DNA of 64,000 nt from Cyanobacteria bacterium FACHB-63 (GTDB lineage: Bacteria; Cyanobacteriota; Cyanobacteriia; Leptolyngbyales; Leptolyngbyaceae), in NCBI GenBank assembly GCA_014695255.1, contig JACJNX010000122.1, forward strand, positions 23,136 through 87,135. Reading direction: 5' to 3'. The notes below the pieces were generated by a model that saw only the letters and a list, made by a program, of their open reading frames with translations, made no database searches and was not told the origin of the DNA. Positions 56,660 through 64,000 of this stretch are shown here, one piece after another. Each line of letters opens with the position of its first letter. Within the stretch, counting starts at the first letter, position 1. Both the position numbers and the translations under genes were made by a program.

Positions 56660-57778
56660 TCACGGTGGCAATGGTCGATCGGGTCTTTGCATTGCCAAAT
56701 CGAACGCTCTCTGATGCACATCATCAGAAATCCAATAGTGGTAGACATTGCAGTGAACTTGATACGAGTGTCCCATCTGTTGGGCTGCCAGTTCGACGGG
56801 GATACCAAACTCGATCGTTCTGACTGCCCATTGATGACGCAGGTTGTATGGTTTTTTGAAGCCGTATCGAGCAAAAGCCTTTGTGACGCGATTCCCCAAT
56901 GCTGAGTTGTCTTTTCCTGTCACTGATGGTAGCTTCACATCCCACAATCGCCATTTGTCCCACCATTCCGGATAGACCGCCCAGACGCGCCTAGAGCCTG
57001 TTTTTCCGCCGCCGTTGTCATCATCAATCAAGCTCAGTACTGGCGACTCTCTCAGCCGCTCTAAATCGACATGAAATAGCTCATGATTCCTTAGTCCGTA
57101 GGTTGCCATGATTCCAAACGCCCAACCCCAAGACTCGTTTTTAGCATTGATGCGATCGCGCCACTCGCTAACCTCTTTATCAGTTGGCAAATCTCGCGGG
57201 GTTAAACGTTTAGGGCTGTAATCGCCTCTGATTGCGGTTGCATTAAGGTCTGTTATCCCGGCAAATTTAGCAAGCGCCTCATAAGCAATACAGTACTTTT
57301 GCCGATTGCGCGTATCTGGTTCAGTTTCAAGAAGGATCACCTGTCGCAACAGTTCAGCCATCAACGGTTTCTCATGCGGCAATCTGGTGAACGGTTGCAG
57401 ATAGTTTGATCTCCAAGTCGTTTCAGATTTGGGATTACGCGATCGACGGTTAAAGTAATCATCCTCAAATAGCTCGATCCATTGCTCTATAGGGCGTGTA
57501 GTCTTTATTTCTGCTGCAAGTCGCAGCTTTTCATCCCAATCGAGCCAGTTAAATTGATTCAAGTCAATTTGTGATCGAATTTTTCGCGCCTCTGCCTCTG
57601 CTCGTTTGAATCCTGATGGATTGGCATAGACATTCAGCGTGATTTCCCGTTGTTTGCGCTTGGTTTCGCCTGGTTTAGGTGGAAATATGCCGCGCAGGTG
57701 CAAGCGATCGCCATTTTGCTCGACAGATATGCCGATTTTTGCCGCCCTAAGGCGTGCATTCACTTCTTCTCTTGTCAT
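56660..57778 (-). CDS. second tyrosine integrase (cyanobacterial element type)
   Basis: This is a 372-residue recombinase. The catalytic domain has Arg I in TYGLRNHEL, then YNLRHQWAVR, QMGHS and the Tyr region VYHYWIS. The N-terminal 150 residues include a helical core-binding domain and no obvious arm-binding motif. It is only distantly related to the integrase at 55045-56277. It follows an excisionase-like gene by 4 nt and ends the replication-protein operon, so it may resolve multimers or mobilise this segment. Confidence 0.82.
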   Translation of the reverse strand: MTREEVNARLRAAKIGISVEQNGDRLHLRGIFPPKPGETKRKQREITLNVYANPSGFKRAEAEARKIRSQIDLNQFNWLDWDEKLRLAAEIKTTRPIEQWIELFEDDYFNRRSRNPKSETTWRSNYLQPFTRLPHEKPLMAELLRQVILLETEPDTRNRQKYCIAYEALAKFAGITDLNATAIRGDYSPKRLTPRDLPTDKEVSEWRDRINAKNESWGWAFGIMATYGLRNHELFHVDLERLRESPVLSLIDDDNGGGKTGSRRVWAVYPEWWDKWRLWDVKLPSVTGKDNSALGNRVTKAFARYGFKKPYNLRHQWAVRTIEFGIPVELAAQQMGHSYQVHCNVYHYWISDDVHQRAFDLAMQRPDRPLPP

Positions 57779-57782
57779 TGCT

Positions 57783-58001
57783 TTAATACTGTTTTCGCTT
57801 CTCTGGTGGGGTTTCTAGCTGCTTTGAACAGCGTTCAACGTGAAACTGATATCGAGGGAGCTTCGCGCCATTGGGCGACACAATGCGAACGTGATAACCC
57901 ACCTTGAACATGCCCGATCGATTTAACTCTCTCAGTTTTTCAGCAGGCAAATCAAGCGCGATCGCTGCCTCATTCGTGAAATACCAAGTTTTTTCAGACA
58001 T
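57783..58001 (-). CDS. excisionase-like small HTH protein
   Basis: This is a 72-residue protein with a winged-HTH look: WYFTNEAAIALDLPAEKLREL, then GYHVRIVSPNGAKLPRYQFHV. Its size and position directly upstream of an integrase gene fit an excisionase or recombination directionality factor. It is paired with the second integrase (4-nt gap). Confidence 0.6.
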   Translation of the reverse strand: MSEKTWYFTNEAAIALDLPAEKLRELNRSGMFKVGYHVRIVSPNGAKLPRYQFHVERCSKQLETPPEKRKQY

Positions 58002-58033
58002 AAATTATGTGTGAGATAGACGGTGTAAGACTT

Positions 58034-58225
58034 TTAGCGATTTGCTTTGTAGTTGAGGTACAACCTGAGAGCGCGTCTCACCCAAAGCAATCGTTTGTAT
58101 CCGTAGGACTTTTGAGCAATCAACTCTATCAAGCGGTGGCATTCTCGCTTTAGTTCGCTGATTTGTGTGTGAGAACGTTCTAAGCTGCGATTGGAATTGG
58201 GGGAGATTCGTGTTTCTCGCGCCAT
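58034..58225 (-). CDS. hypothetical 63-aa basic helical protein
   Basis: The ATG at 58225 has GGAGGAG upstream and overlaps the end of the replication gene by 46 nt, so translation is coupled. The product is basic and helical (HTQISELKRECHRLIELI, LLWVRRALRLYLNYK). No family is recognised. A DNA-binding or regulatory role is possible. Confidence 0.5.
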   Translation of the reverse strand: MARETRISPNSNRSLERSHTQISELKRECHRLIELIAQKSYGYKRLLWVRRALRLYLNYKANR

Positions 58226-61200
58226 TTCCGCCGCTCCTCCCTTTCGGTTTCAAGACGATCTCGAATTGCCTCAACGATCAAAGTGAAATGCTCACGGAAG
58301 TAAGCCGATCCGCTGCATTCCATTGCAAACCAATAGACGAAATAAATTGACCTCGATTTGCTGAATCGCTGACTCCCATTGCGATCGTGTCCGTTCGGGT
58401 TTAACTCGTTAGTTTCAACTCGGATCGACTTGCTGCCTTTCTCGTATCCCAGATACGACAGACAAACTTTAATGGCATTAAAAAACGTCTTTTGACATTC
58501 CACAAACGGGAACAGTTTCACCAAATCAGGCATTGCCAGAAACTCACGGTACAGTTCCCCGATCGCATCCGATGTCGCACAAAAAGCATTGGCACCCGCT
58601 TTGAGTTCCTCCGGATTCCGAACAATTGCCAGCTTTTCTAGTCCGAGCGATCGAAACAGCTTGATATTTTGCAGCCGCTTAAAGTTGCCAGCGTTGTAAT
58701 GAGTCATCCGCTCTTTGAGGTATTGCCGCAAATCCCGATCGTCTTGTTCGTTCGGCTCCGTTGCGATTACCCAGTTCCGAAGCTTCTCAAGTCGCCGCGA
58801 CGAAAACAGCCTTGTCATCTTGATCGCATCATCGCGCCATTCTTCAACGCCATAATCCGCGATCGCTTTGTCAATGATCTTGGGATATTTGAGCCACAAT
58901 TCAGCCAGTTTGACATCCCAGACTTCACAATTTAGTTTCGGCTGCTTCTGCTCGTCAATCAGTCGCAATCCTTTCTCTAAATTGGCTTTGAGCTTTAATT
59001 CTTGTTCCTCATGGGTGAGAATTTCGGAATCCTTACGCCATTCGCCAGCGCGATCGCTCTCGACTTCAACGGGTTCAACCGACTCGAAAAAGTAATCGAG
59101 CAGATGCCGTAAATACTCGGAATTAAACGCCTTCTCAATATTGCGGGTGAGATCTTCCCAGATTGACCAGGCTTGGATTGATTCCGGCGAATTGAATTCG
59201 AGTGCTTCAGATGCCAGAGCGATCTTCTCGCTCCACTGCTGAATTTTCCTGCCATCCAGTGACGGTGTGACACATTCAGGATTACCAGAGTAACGAGGTG
59301 CTGAGACGTGCCATTCTGGACATTTGCGGCATCGTCCCATCAGTTGCAGCATTTGAAGCGGGTTTAGAACCCCGGTGGCAACGAGTAACCCGCGATCAAA
59401 TTCGGCTTGAATGTCTAACCCACTTTGAGCCGTAGGAGTGTAGATCACCGCTTCGACTCTGCCGTCCTGGATGATGCAATCAGGGGCAGGCATAAATGAA
59501 GCATTCTCTTCCGGCGACTCAGAGCAGACAAGCCAAGTTTTAGCCCCTTTTGATTTGAGGTAGCGATCGAGCAATTTGGCAACTCTCAGATTGTCAGCCG
59601 CGATCGCGATTCTCTTGAACCCTTGCTCAATCCAGCGATCGAGCAGTGAATAGTAAATTCCCAAGTGACTAAACGAGATTTCGCCTTCCTTGTTACGGCA
59701 TTCTAGCCACTTGATTCGAGTTGGGGATTTCTTGAAGTCTTGCCGTAGAATCTGCATTGAGCCGCTACGGTGTTTCTGAATCACTCGAATATCAATCTGA
59801 CTCAAGAAGGCATCCGCCGCAATCAGAGAGCCGCAACGAGCGATCGCGTCTAGGAATTGCGGCAACTCTGCTGACTTCCCTAGAACCTCTTTGCGAATGC
59901 CGCTAAACTCGTCGATCGCGAGAATGGTGCTTTCCCATTCAATCCCAGAAACGGCATACGATTTGAAGCTGTCTGGAGCCATGAAATAGATTCCCGGCTC
60001 ACCCGCTTCAAGCAGCATCCGGTGTTTACCTGGATCATCCTGGTAGTGATAAACCTCGAATCCAAACTTCTTAGCGCGTTGTGCAGTTTGACGCAATAAC
60101 CCGTTTCTGGGTGCAACCCAAACGATCGCTTTGTCCTGGAACGGAATCAGAGATCGGAGCATCGCTTCAGTTTTTCCTGCTCCAAGCCATCCTTGTAGGC
60201 AGGTTGTATCCCAGAATAGATTGATGATTGGCGCGAATCCTTGGTAATTTTGGTATCGAATTTCACTGCCATTAACCACAATTGGCATCAGGAAATCGCG
60301 CTGTAACTGTTCTTGGTACTGCCTGAATCGAAATACCCGTTTAGCAATCAGGCGATCTCTTTCAGAAGCAGAGCGATCTTCTGATTTCGTTTGGCTGAAT
60401 CCTTTCGGTGATTCGTCCTCTGTTGCTGACAGTGCCTCGAATTCTTCCCAACTTAATAATTGAGCAGATTCAATTTCGGCTTGGGTCGCTTCGTCGATGT
60501 CGTTTTCTTCTTTCGTGCGCTGATTCCACCATGCGAACAGCAAATCAAAACCGAGAGATCGACAAAGCTCATACAACCGTTTGTACTGAGCGCGGATTTT
60601 ATCGTTTAGAGGTGATCCAGCATCAGGGTACAAAATCATCCAGATACCGGAGTTCGATCCAGTCTTGGATAGTTTCTGCGCCTCGCCTGCTGCCGAAAGC
60701 TCCAAAGCGCCCACAGTAGTCAGATACTCCAATGTTTCTCTGATTTGCTTTGCTGATCCGCCAAAATTAGCACCAGGAGAGCCGATCACAATCTTTCCGG
60801 TACGTTGTGCAGCTAAGAATGGTTTGAAGCCTGTAGCCTCTGCGAAGGCGATTCCGGTAGGCTCTTGATCGATGGGGAAATGCACCGCGATTGGTTGCTC
60901 TCCATCACAATCAATCAAATTGTACGGATTCGTGCGAGTTGAGCAGTTGCCGTAGCGCCGTCCCTCTACCGGATTGGTAAATCGAATTGATAGTGCGTGA
61001 ATCTGCCCCCGTTCGTTTGCAACCGGGAAATAAATACCAGGCGCGATCGCGGGTAAAAGCTGATCCTGTCCTTTGGTGATAATCCCTGGTAGATTTCCCG
61101 GAACTGTGAACGGTAGCTTTTGATCCGGTTTATAGCTGAACGCGCCAAATACCTCGATTTCGCGATCGCTCATGCCGCGAACAGATTTCAAATACTCGCG

Positions 61201-61518
61201 ATCCGCATGGGTGAGCGTCATCGATTGAACGATCTGCCGATACCATCGATCTCGCTCCTCAACTGGCATCGTTGCGATCGGTGCTGGCATATCTCGCTTG
61301 CGATCGAGATATGCCGCATGGTCGAACGACTCGGAATCAGGCGCGAATTGCATCCACAAGCCGTCTCTGGTGAAGCCTAGCGCTTTGAATCCCGGTGCTG
61401 ATTCTGCAACCATGCAGAGGATTAGCGGTTTATCGTCGAATGTGCGGCATTTTCCTTTTACATCGCCGCAAACCGGACAAGGATTCGTTTTCTTGGTTGC
61501 AAGAGGTCTAGAACTCAT
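58180..61518 (-). CDS. CyRepA1-like plasmid replication protein (primase-helicase)
   Basis: This is a 1112-residue protein. A zinc-ribbon-type start (CPVCGDVKGKC) and a DUF3854/TOPRIM-like primase region (about 160-340: FAEATGFKPFL, IGSPGANFGG, YPDAGSPLNDK) precede an SF2-type helicase: Walker A GWLGAGKTEAML near 440, IDEFSG (DEAH-like), TPTAQSGLDIQ, and LMGRCRKCP as motif VI. This domain set is that of the CyRepA1 family of cyanobacterial plasmid initiators. GAGGGAGG lies about 10 nt before the ATG, which sits inside the end of the small upstream ORF. Confidence 0.8.
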   Translation of the reverse strand: MSSRPLATKKTNPCPVCGDVKGKCRTFDDKPLILCMVAESAPGFKALGFTRDGLWMQFAPDSESFDHAAYLDRKRDMPAPIATMPVEERDRWYRQIVQSMTLTHADREYLKSVRGMSDREIEVFGAFSYKPDQKLPFTVPGNLPGIITKGQDQLLPAIAPGIYFPVANERGQIHALSIRFTNPVEGRRYGNCSTRTNPYNLIDCDGEQPIAVHFPIDQEPTGIAFAEATGFKPFLAAQRTGKIVIGSPGANFGGSAKQIRETLEYLTTVGALELSAAGEAQKLSKTGSNSGIWMILYPDAGSPLNDKIRAQYKRLYELCRSLGFDLLFAWWNQRTKEENDIDEATQAEIESAQLLSWEEFEALSATEDESPKGFSQTKSEDRSASERDRLIAKRVFRFRQYQEQLQRDFLMPIVVNGSEIRYQNYQGFAPIINLFWDTTCLQGWLGAGKTEAMLRSLIPFQDKAIVWVAPRNGLLRQTAQRAKKFGFEVYHYQDDPGKHRMLLEAGEPGIYFMAPDSFKSYAVSGIEWESTILAIDEFSGIRKEVLGKSAELPQFLDAIARCGSLIAADAFLSQIDIRVIQKHRSGSMQILRQDFKKSPTRIKWLECRNKEGEISFSHLGIYYSLLDRWIEQGFKRIAIAADNLRVAKLLDRYLKSKGAKTWLVCSESPEENASFMPAPDCIIQDGRVEAVIYTPTAQSGLDIQAEFDRGLLVATGVLNPLQMLQLMGRCRKCPEWHVSAPRYSGNPECVTPSLDGRKIQQWSEKIALASEALEFNSPESIQAWSIWEDLTRNIEKAFNSEYLRHLLDYFFESVEPVEVESDRAGEWRKDSEILTHEEQELKLKANLEKGLRLIDEQKQPKLNCEVWDVKLAELWLKYPKIIDKAIADYGVEEWRDDAIKMTRLFSSRRLEKLRNWVIATEPNEQDDRDLRQYLKERMTHYNAGNFKRLQNIKLFRSLGLEKLAIVRNPEELKAGANAFCATSDAIGELYREFLAMPDLVKLFPFVECQKTFFNAIKVCLSYLGYEKGSKSIRVETNELNPNGHDRNGSQRFSKSRSIYFVYWFAMECSGSAYFREHFTLIVEAIRDRLETEREERRKWREKHESPPIPIAA

Positions 61519-61720
61519 AATCTAGCCCTCCCTCGCGAGAAGATGCGATCGCATCTTGCAGTGAAATCAGTAAGTCTTGCTCTAAGCTGCGTTCCTTCGT
61601 CCAAGGAAAGTCGTAGAGCGCTTTTCGTGACGTTTTCTCGCGACGTTTCGCCCTCGTTTGTTGAGTCTTCGAGCGTGCGTGCGTTACAATTTTTCTAAAG
61701 TTTGCCATCATTTTTACCAT
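61508..61720 (-). CDS. small basic ORF overlapping the replication gene start
   Basis: This is a 70-codon frame (ATGs at 61720, 61711 and 61708) for a very basic protein (HARSKTQQTRAKRREKTSRK) with an acidic tail. Its stop codon (61508-61510) lies inside the first codons of the replication gene (ATG 61516-61518), so the two overlap by 11 nt. This resembles leader peptides such as Tap of plasmid R1 that couple translation to rep. It may equally be an independent small protein. Confidence 0.5.
   Translation of the reverse strand: MVKMMANFRKIVTHARSKTQQTRAKRREKTSRKALYDFPWTKERSLEQDLLISLQDAIASSREGGLDYEF
61661..61690 (+). promoter_or_regulatory. plus-strand promoter candidate opposite the rep leader
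   Basis: TTGAGT (61661-61666), an 18-nt spacer and TACAAT (61685-61690) form a sigma-70-type promoter on the strand opposite to the rep operon. The start would be near 61697. Confidence 0.4.
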
Positions 61721-61830
61721 GTCTGTTTTTGGATAAACCTGATTTGCGTAGTTCTCTTGCCGGGGAAACGCTTACTAGGTTTGGAATGGACTAGATCCCT
61801 CTAAGGTTGCTTAAGCCTTAGAGGTTTTTT
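61697..61830 (+). ncRNA. candidate antisense RNA over the rep operon leader
   Basis: A plus-strand promoter (61661-61690) and a strong plus-strand terminator (61798-61830) frame about 134 nt with no plus-strand gene. The RNA would be complementary to the start of the 70-codon ORF, the preceding leader and the 3' end of the 60-aa gene. Copy-number control by such counter-transcribed RNA is well known in other plasmids. Here it is inference from sequence layout. Confidence 0.4.
61798..61830 (+). terminator. strong rho-independent terminator on the plus strand
   Basis: A perfect 9-bp stem CCTCTAAGG/CCTTAGAGG with a 9-nt loop is followed by TTTTTT (61825-61830). All annotated neighbours are on the minus strand, so it must end a non-coding or antisense transcript. 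Confidence 0.8.
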
Positions 61831-61993
61831 GATGTTCGGCTGATTGATCGGTAAACCCGATCAGTCCTGCTTGTCTGAGCAGATTGCGAATCGTTGCCGA
61901 TCGCTGTTGAGTCGGGATCGACTCACGCAATTCCGTCATTTCTTTGGGTGTCAGAACCAATGGGAAGAGGGTTTGTCGCTTTGCTTCAGTCAT
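61811..61993 (-). CDS. small protein, RHH-like, paralogue of 62113-62289
   Basis: This is a 60-residue protein. The core LVLTPKEMTELRESIPTQ and RSATIRNLLRQAGLIGF looks like a ribbon-helix-helix or short two-helix DNA-binding protein. It is homologous to the 58-residue product of the next gene upstream. Its 3' end overlaps the plus-strand terminator hairpin. A regulator of the replication operon is plausible. Confidence 0.55.
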   Translation of the reverse strand: MTEAKRQTLFPLVLTPKEMTELRESIPTQQRSATIRNLLRQAGLIGFTDQSAEHQKTSKA

Positions 61994-62112
61994 AGGTCAA
62001 AACCGCACATATAAGGCTTTTCCAACTCTAAACCCGTGATAAATTCGAGCGATCGCGCTCTGCCTTTATTGTTCAAATTTGGCAGATTCGATAGCGATCG
62101 CTCAGTGCAACA

Positions 62113-62289
62113 TCAAGCCGATATCGATTTCCTTTTTGGATTTTCGGGAATCAGTCCAGCATCGATCAACGCCTGCCGAATTCTGGCATTACGCGATCGG
62201 GCTGGAATCGTGCTTCTAAGATGGTCGATTTGAGTTTTGCTAAACGAGAGAATCATCCGATGCCGAACCGAAGGGAATTGTTTCTTCAT
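62113..62289 (-). CDS. 58-aa paralogous small protein, RHH-like
   Basis: The ATG at 62289 is followed by 58 codons to a TGA at 62113-62115. The product begins MKKQFPSVRHRMILSFSKTQ and contains LRSTIPARSRNARIRQALID, matching the 60-aa protein at 61811-61993 (LRESIP, then R.A.IR..L..AGLI in both). GGTGA lies 5 nt before the ATG. The homology supports it as real despite its small size. Confidence 0.55.
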   Translation of the reverse strand: MKKQFPSVRHRMILSFSKTQIDHLRSTIPARSRNARIRQALIDAGLIPENPKRKSISA

Positions 62290-62342
62290 GTTTTCACCGC
62301 TACTAGCTGTAGTGTCCTGGCACGCGCCGCTTTAGTTGCAAG

Positions 62343-62382
62343 GCTACATATCCAGAAGTATCTGTGTTCTAGTATATGTAGC
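62343..62382. promoter_or_regulatory. 9-bp inverted repeat upstream of the small regulator gene
   Basis: GCTACATAT (62343-62351) and ATATGTAGC (62374-62382) are perfect reverse complements separated by 22 nt, about 55-95 nt upstream of the 58-aa gene. They could form an operator. The rest of 62290-62565 shows no gene. Confidence 0.4.
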
Positions 62383-62565
62383 GCAGACAAAAAATCAAGG
62401 GTAATTTACAAATTCGTGAACTGTAAAACAATGATGCACACTAACACGTCAACTCTAGAGTTAAAGCCAAATTTAAACACAGTAAAACATTAAATCTAAT
62501 GACAACGTTGCGAATACGAAAGATGACAGAAAGACGATCGGTAATGAAGCGATCGCCCTTAAAGC

Positions 62566-62748
62566 TCATTTTTCCTGATGTCTAGCTTCTATCGCTGACT
62601 GCAAAATCCGTCTGAGAATGTAGCGCGTCTCTCCAGAATCGAACGCGATCAGATGATGGAGCGGAAAATCATTGTCAGGTTGAATTATCCTTCCGATCTT
62701 TCTGGTTGGGGTCACAACGCGATCGCCAATATTAAATTCTTGACTCAT
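62566..62748 (-). CDS. 60-aa beta-rich hypothetical protein
   Basis: I take the ATG at 62748 (MSQEFNIGDRVV). The sequence GDRVVTPTRKIGRIIQPD, then HLIAFDSGETRYILRRIL has the look of a small SH3-like beta barrel. It overlaps the 3' end of the upstream gene by 17 nt. The function is unknown. Confidence 0.5.
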   Translation of the reverse strand: MSQEFNIGDRVVTPTRKIGRIIQPDNDFPLHHLIAFDSGETRYILRRILQSAIEARHQEK

Positions 62749-62929
62749 GATTACTCTGCTCCATTGCTGCAACTTCTCTGAACAAATCAATGCAATTTTG
62801 ATAGGCTTCCTGCCGTCCCTGGTAATACTTGAAGCTTGCTAATTCTGCAAGGGGATTACAGCCTAGTTTCTTCGTTCTAGCGGCGTTCATCTCGCGTTGT
62901 AGCCAACCCATAATCTCGGTGGTGTCCAT
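62732..62929 (-). CDS. 65-aa hypothetical helical protein
   Basis: I take the ATG at 62929 (MDTTEIMGWLQREMNAA). It is helical with aromatic residues (ELASFKYYQGRQEAYQNC). It overlaps the start of the 60-aa gene, suggesting coupling. It is the first gene after the CCGGAT repeat cluster. I do not recognise the family. Confidence 0.45.
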   Translation of the reverse strand: MDTTEIMGWLQREMNAARTKKLGCNPLAELASFKYYQGRQEAYQNCIDLFREVAAMEQSNHESRI

Positions 62930-63010
62930 AGGGCTTATTGGGGTGAATTTTGTGTAATTGGTTAATAGTTTGATGATCAATTTGTAGCGTTACAAAATTT
63001 ATCGGATAAA

Positions 63011-63124
63011 CCGGATGTGTTCGCCGGATAGAATACCCGGATAGACCGGATAAGGCGACCGGATGCACCGGATACGTTAATCCGGTCTATTTTTGCCCCC
63101 CTATCCGGTCAATCCGGTATCCGG
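63011..63124. repeat. CCGGAT iteron-like cluster, 6 forward and 4 reverse copies
   Basis: CCGGAT occurs at 63011, 63024, 63037, 63046, 63059 and 63068. Its reverse complement ATCCGG occurs at 63080, 63103, 63112 and 63119. The forward and reverse blocks face each other around about 63076. Such clusters are typical of replication origins or multi-site operators. It lies in the gap between two minus-strand genes in the replication segment. Confidence 0.8.
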
Positions 63125-63134
63125 TCGAGGGGTA

Positions 63135-63500
63135 TTAAATATTAGAAGAAAGCTCTAGCATTCTTACAAACATTTGCATCTCATCTGCGTAGCTCTCAAC
63201 GTATTGACAGATCACGTATGGGGCATCTTTCCGACCTCTAGAGTTGTACCTCGCCGGAAATTGCATTACTTCTCCTTTGGTTTTCCAGATATGACCGTTC
63301 CAAGGAAAGTGATCGCCCTTTGATGGCTTGAAGTTGAATCCGATCAAGAATTGTCCGCGTGTATTGGCAAGGTTGATCGCGCTCATTGTTTCTGCAACAT
63401 GATTAGGAAGTTGAAACGCGCAAAGAATCCACAATTTAGGTTGCTTAACCTTGATCGGATTGTGTATCCGTGTTGCCGCGATCGCTTCGTTGAAGTCCAT
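63135..63500 (-). CDS. hypothetical 121-aa protein
   Basis: This is a soluble alpha/beta-looking protein (PKLWILCAFQLPNHVAETM, GQFLIGFNFKPSKG, HIWKTKGEVMQFPARY). AGAGAGAAAC precedes the ATG. It follows the next upstream gene by 11 nt. It could be a single-stranded-DNA-related or replication accessory protein by position only. Confidence 0.45.
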   Translation of the reverse strand: MDFNEAIAATRIHNPIKVKQPKLWILCAFQLPNHVAETMSAINLANTRGQFLIGFNFKPSKGDHFPWNGHIWKTKGEVMQFPARYNSRGRKDAPYVICQYVESYADEMQMFVRMLELSSNI

Positions 63501-63511
63501 CTTGTTTCTCT

Positions 63512-64000
63512 CTAAAAGTCGTAATCGTCGCTTGTTTGAGTCGCTGAATACTTGCCTTCGGACTCTGCAAGAAAGCCCTGAGTCGTTAAAACATCTAGCA
63601 ACTTTTTAAGTCGATCGGATGGCAAGTTTGGATCGGTCTTGATTTTGGCGATGCCGCTGCGGATTGCATGAGCCGGGAAAGACTCATCAGATTTTCTACG
63701 AAGCCAGTCAACGATCACCGATGCAACTTCTAACGATTTCGGCTTCCAGGTTGGGAACGCTTGCTGCAATTCCCCAATGGATGAACTCGTTTCGATCGCT
63801 TCGTTTACCTCATGCTCTGCCTCATGTTCAGCGCTTGGGGCGTTGTATATCCGCTCTAAGTCTTGTGGTGTTGCCGTGGGCTTGTGCCCGACGACTTCTT
63901 GAGGCGTTGCCTCTGGTGACATAGCAATCAGTTGTGAAATGTCTGCCACTTTGCCATCAATCAAACAGGGACGATCGTGCTTCGAGATGTCGAGCTTCAA
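63512..64000 (-). CDS. hypothetical protein, 5' end at or beyond the window edge
   Basis: 162 residues are visible and the frame is open to the window edge. The C-terminal 90 residues (SLEVASVIVDWLRRKSDESF, IRSGIAKIKTDPNL, LKKLLDVLTTQGFLAESEG) look like a winged-helix domain. Such domains occur C-terminally in DUF3987-type primase/helicase or plasmid proteins, so this may be the end of a larger replication or ATPase protein. Confidence 0.45.
   Translation of the reverse strand: MKLDISKHDRPCLIDGKVADISQLIAMSPEATPQEVVGHKPTATPQDLERIYNAPSAEHEAEHEVNEAIETSSSIGELQQAFPTWKPKSLEVASVIVDWLRRKSDESFPAHAIRSGIAKIKTDPNLPSDRLKKLLDVLTTQGFLAESEGKYSATQTSDDYDF

Overview
The window looks like part of a cyanobacterial conjugative element, either a large plasmid or an integrative element that can circularise. 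The signs are the very common HIP1 octamer GCGATCGC, a cyanobacterial-type conjugation apparatus, a subtype I-D CRISPR-Cas locus and a CyRepA1-like replication protein. A filamentous Leptolyngbya-like host is plausible, but that is inference.

Layout. (1) Positions 1-431 hold the 3' end of a gene for a helical, HEAT-like protein. A decayed, direct-orientation copy of it lies at 31449-33215, so the two copies bracket the whole conjugation module. (2) Positions 595-20053 read almost entirely on the minus strand. They hold a DNA-transfer operon with VirB2/B3/B4/B5/B6/B8/B10-like proteins, a peptidoglycan hydrolase and a VirD4/TraD coupling protein. Small accessory genes follow, and an HNH nuclease gene sits upstream. 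The VirB10-like gene is split in two at a perfect 55-nt palindrome. (3) Positions 20281-28648 hold a giant 'polyvalent' reading frame (DNA methyltransferase, strawberry-notch helicase, prim-pol primase) with a second gene nested out of frame inside it, then a ParR-like/ParM-like segregation pair. (4) Positions 29154-31229 hold mobC and a MOBP relaxase on the plus strand. The relaxase gene contains another out-of-frame nested gene.

(5) Positions 33345-51564 hold a complete type I-D CRISPR-Cas locus: array 1 (55 repeats), a divergent WYL regulator, cas3-cas10d-csc2-csc1-cas6-cas4-cas1-cas2, and array 2 (46 repeats). The two repeats share their 3' two thirds but differ in their 5' third. Both arrays have homologous leaders, and leader 1 is preceded by a relic of the cas2 3' end. 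Array 1 therefore appears to be an old duplication of the cas2-leader-array segment. (6) Positions 51576-53953 hold a phospholipase D-like gene cut by an IS3-family element that left a 3-bp target duplication.

(7) Positions 54224-64000 hold an integration and replication segment. It has a tyrosine integrase beside the 3' half of a tRNA-Met(CAU) gene, which is a likely attachment site. It also has a second integrase, an excisionase-like protein, and a CyRepA1-like primase-helicase preceded by a small overlapping ORF. A plus-strand promoter and terminator opposite the start of that ORF could specify an antisense RNA. Two small paralogous proteins, one of 58 codons, and a 10-copy CCGGAT cluster that could be an origin complete the segment.

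How the parts fit together: the relaxase, MobC and coupling protein would feed DNA to the transfer channel. The polyvalent protein could act on DNA in the recipient. The ParM/ParR-like pair and the replication segment would maintain the element, the integrases would allow chromosomal integration, and the CRISPR locus would defend host and element against rivals.
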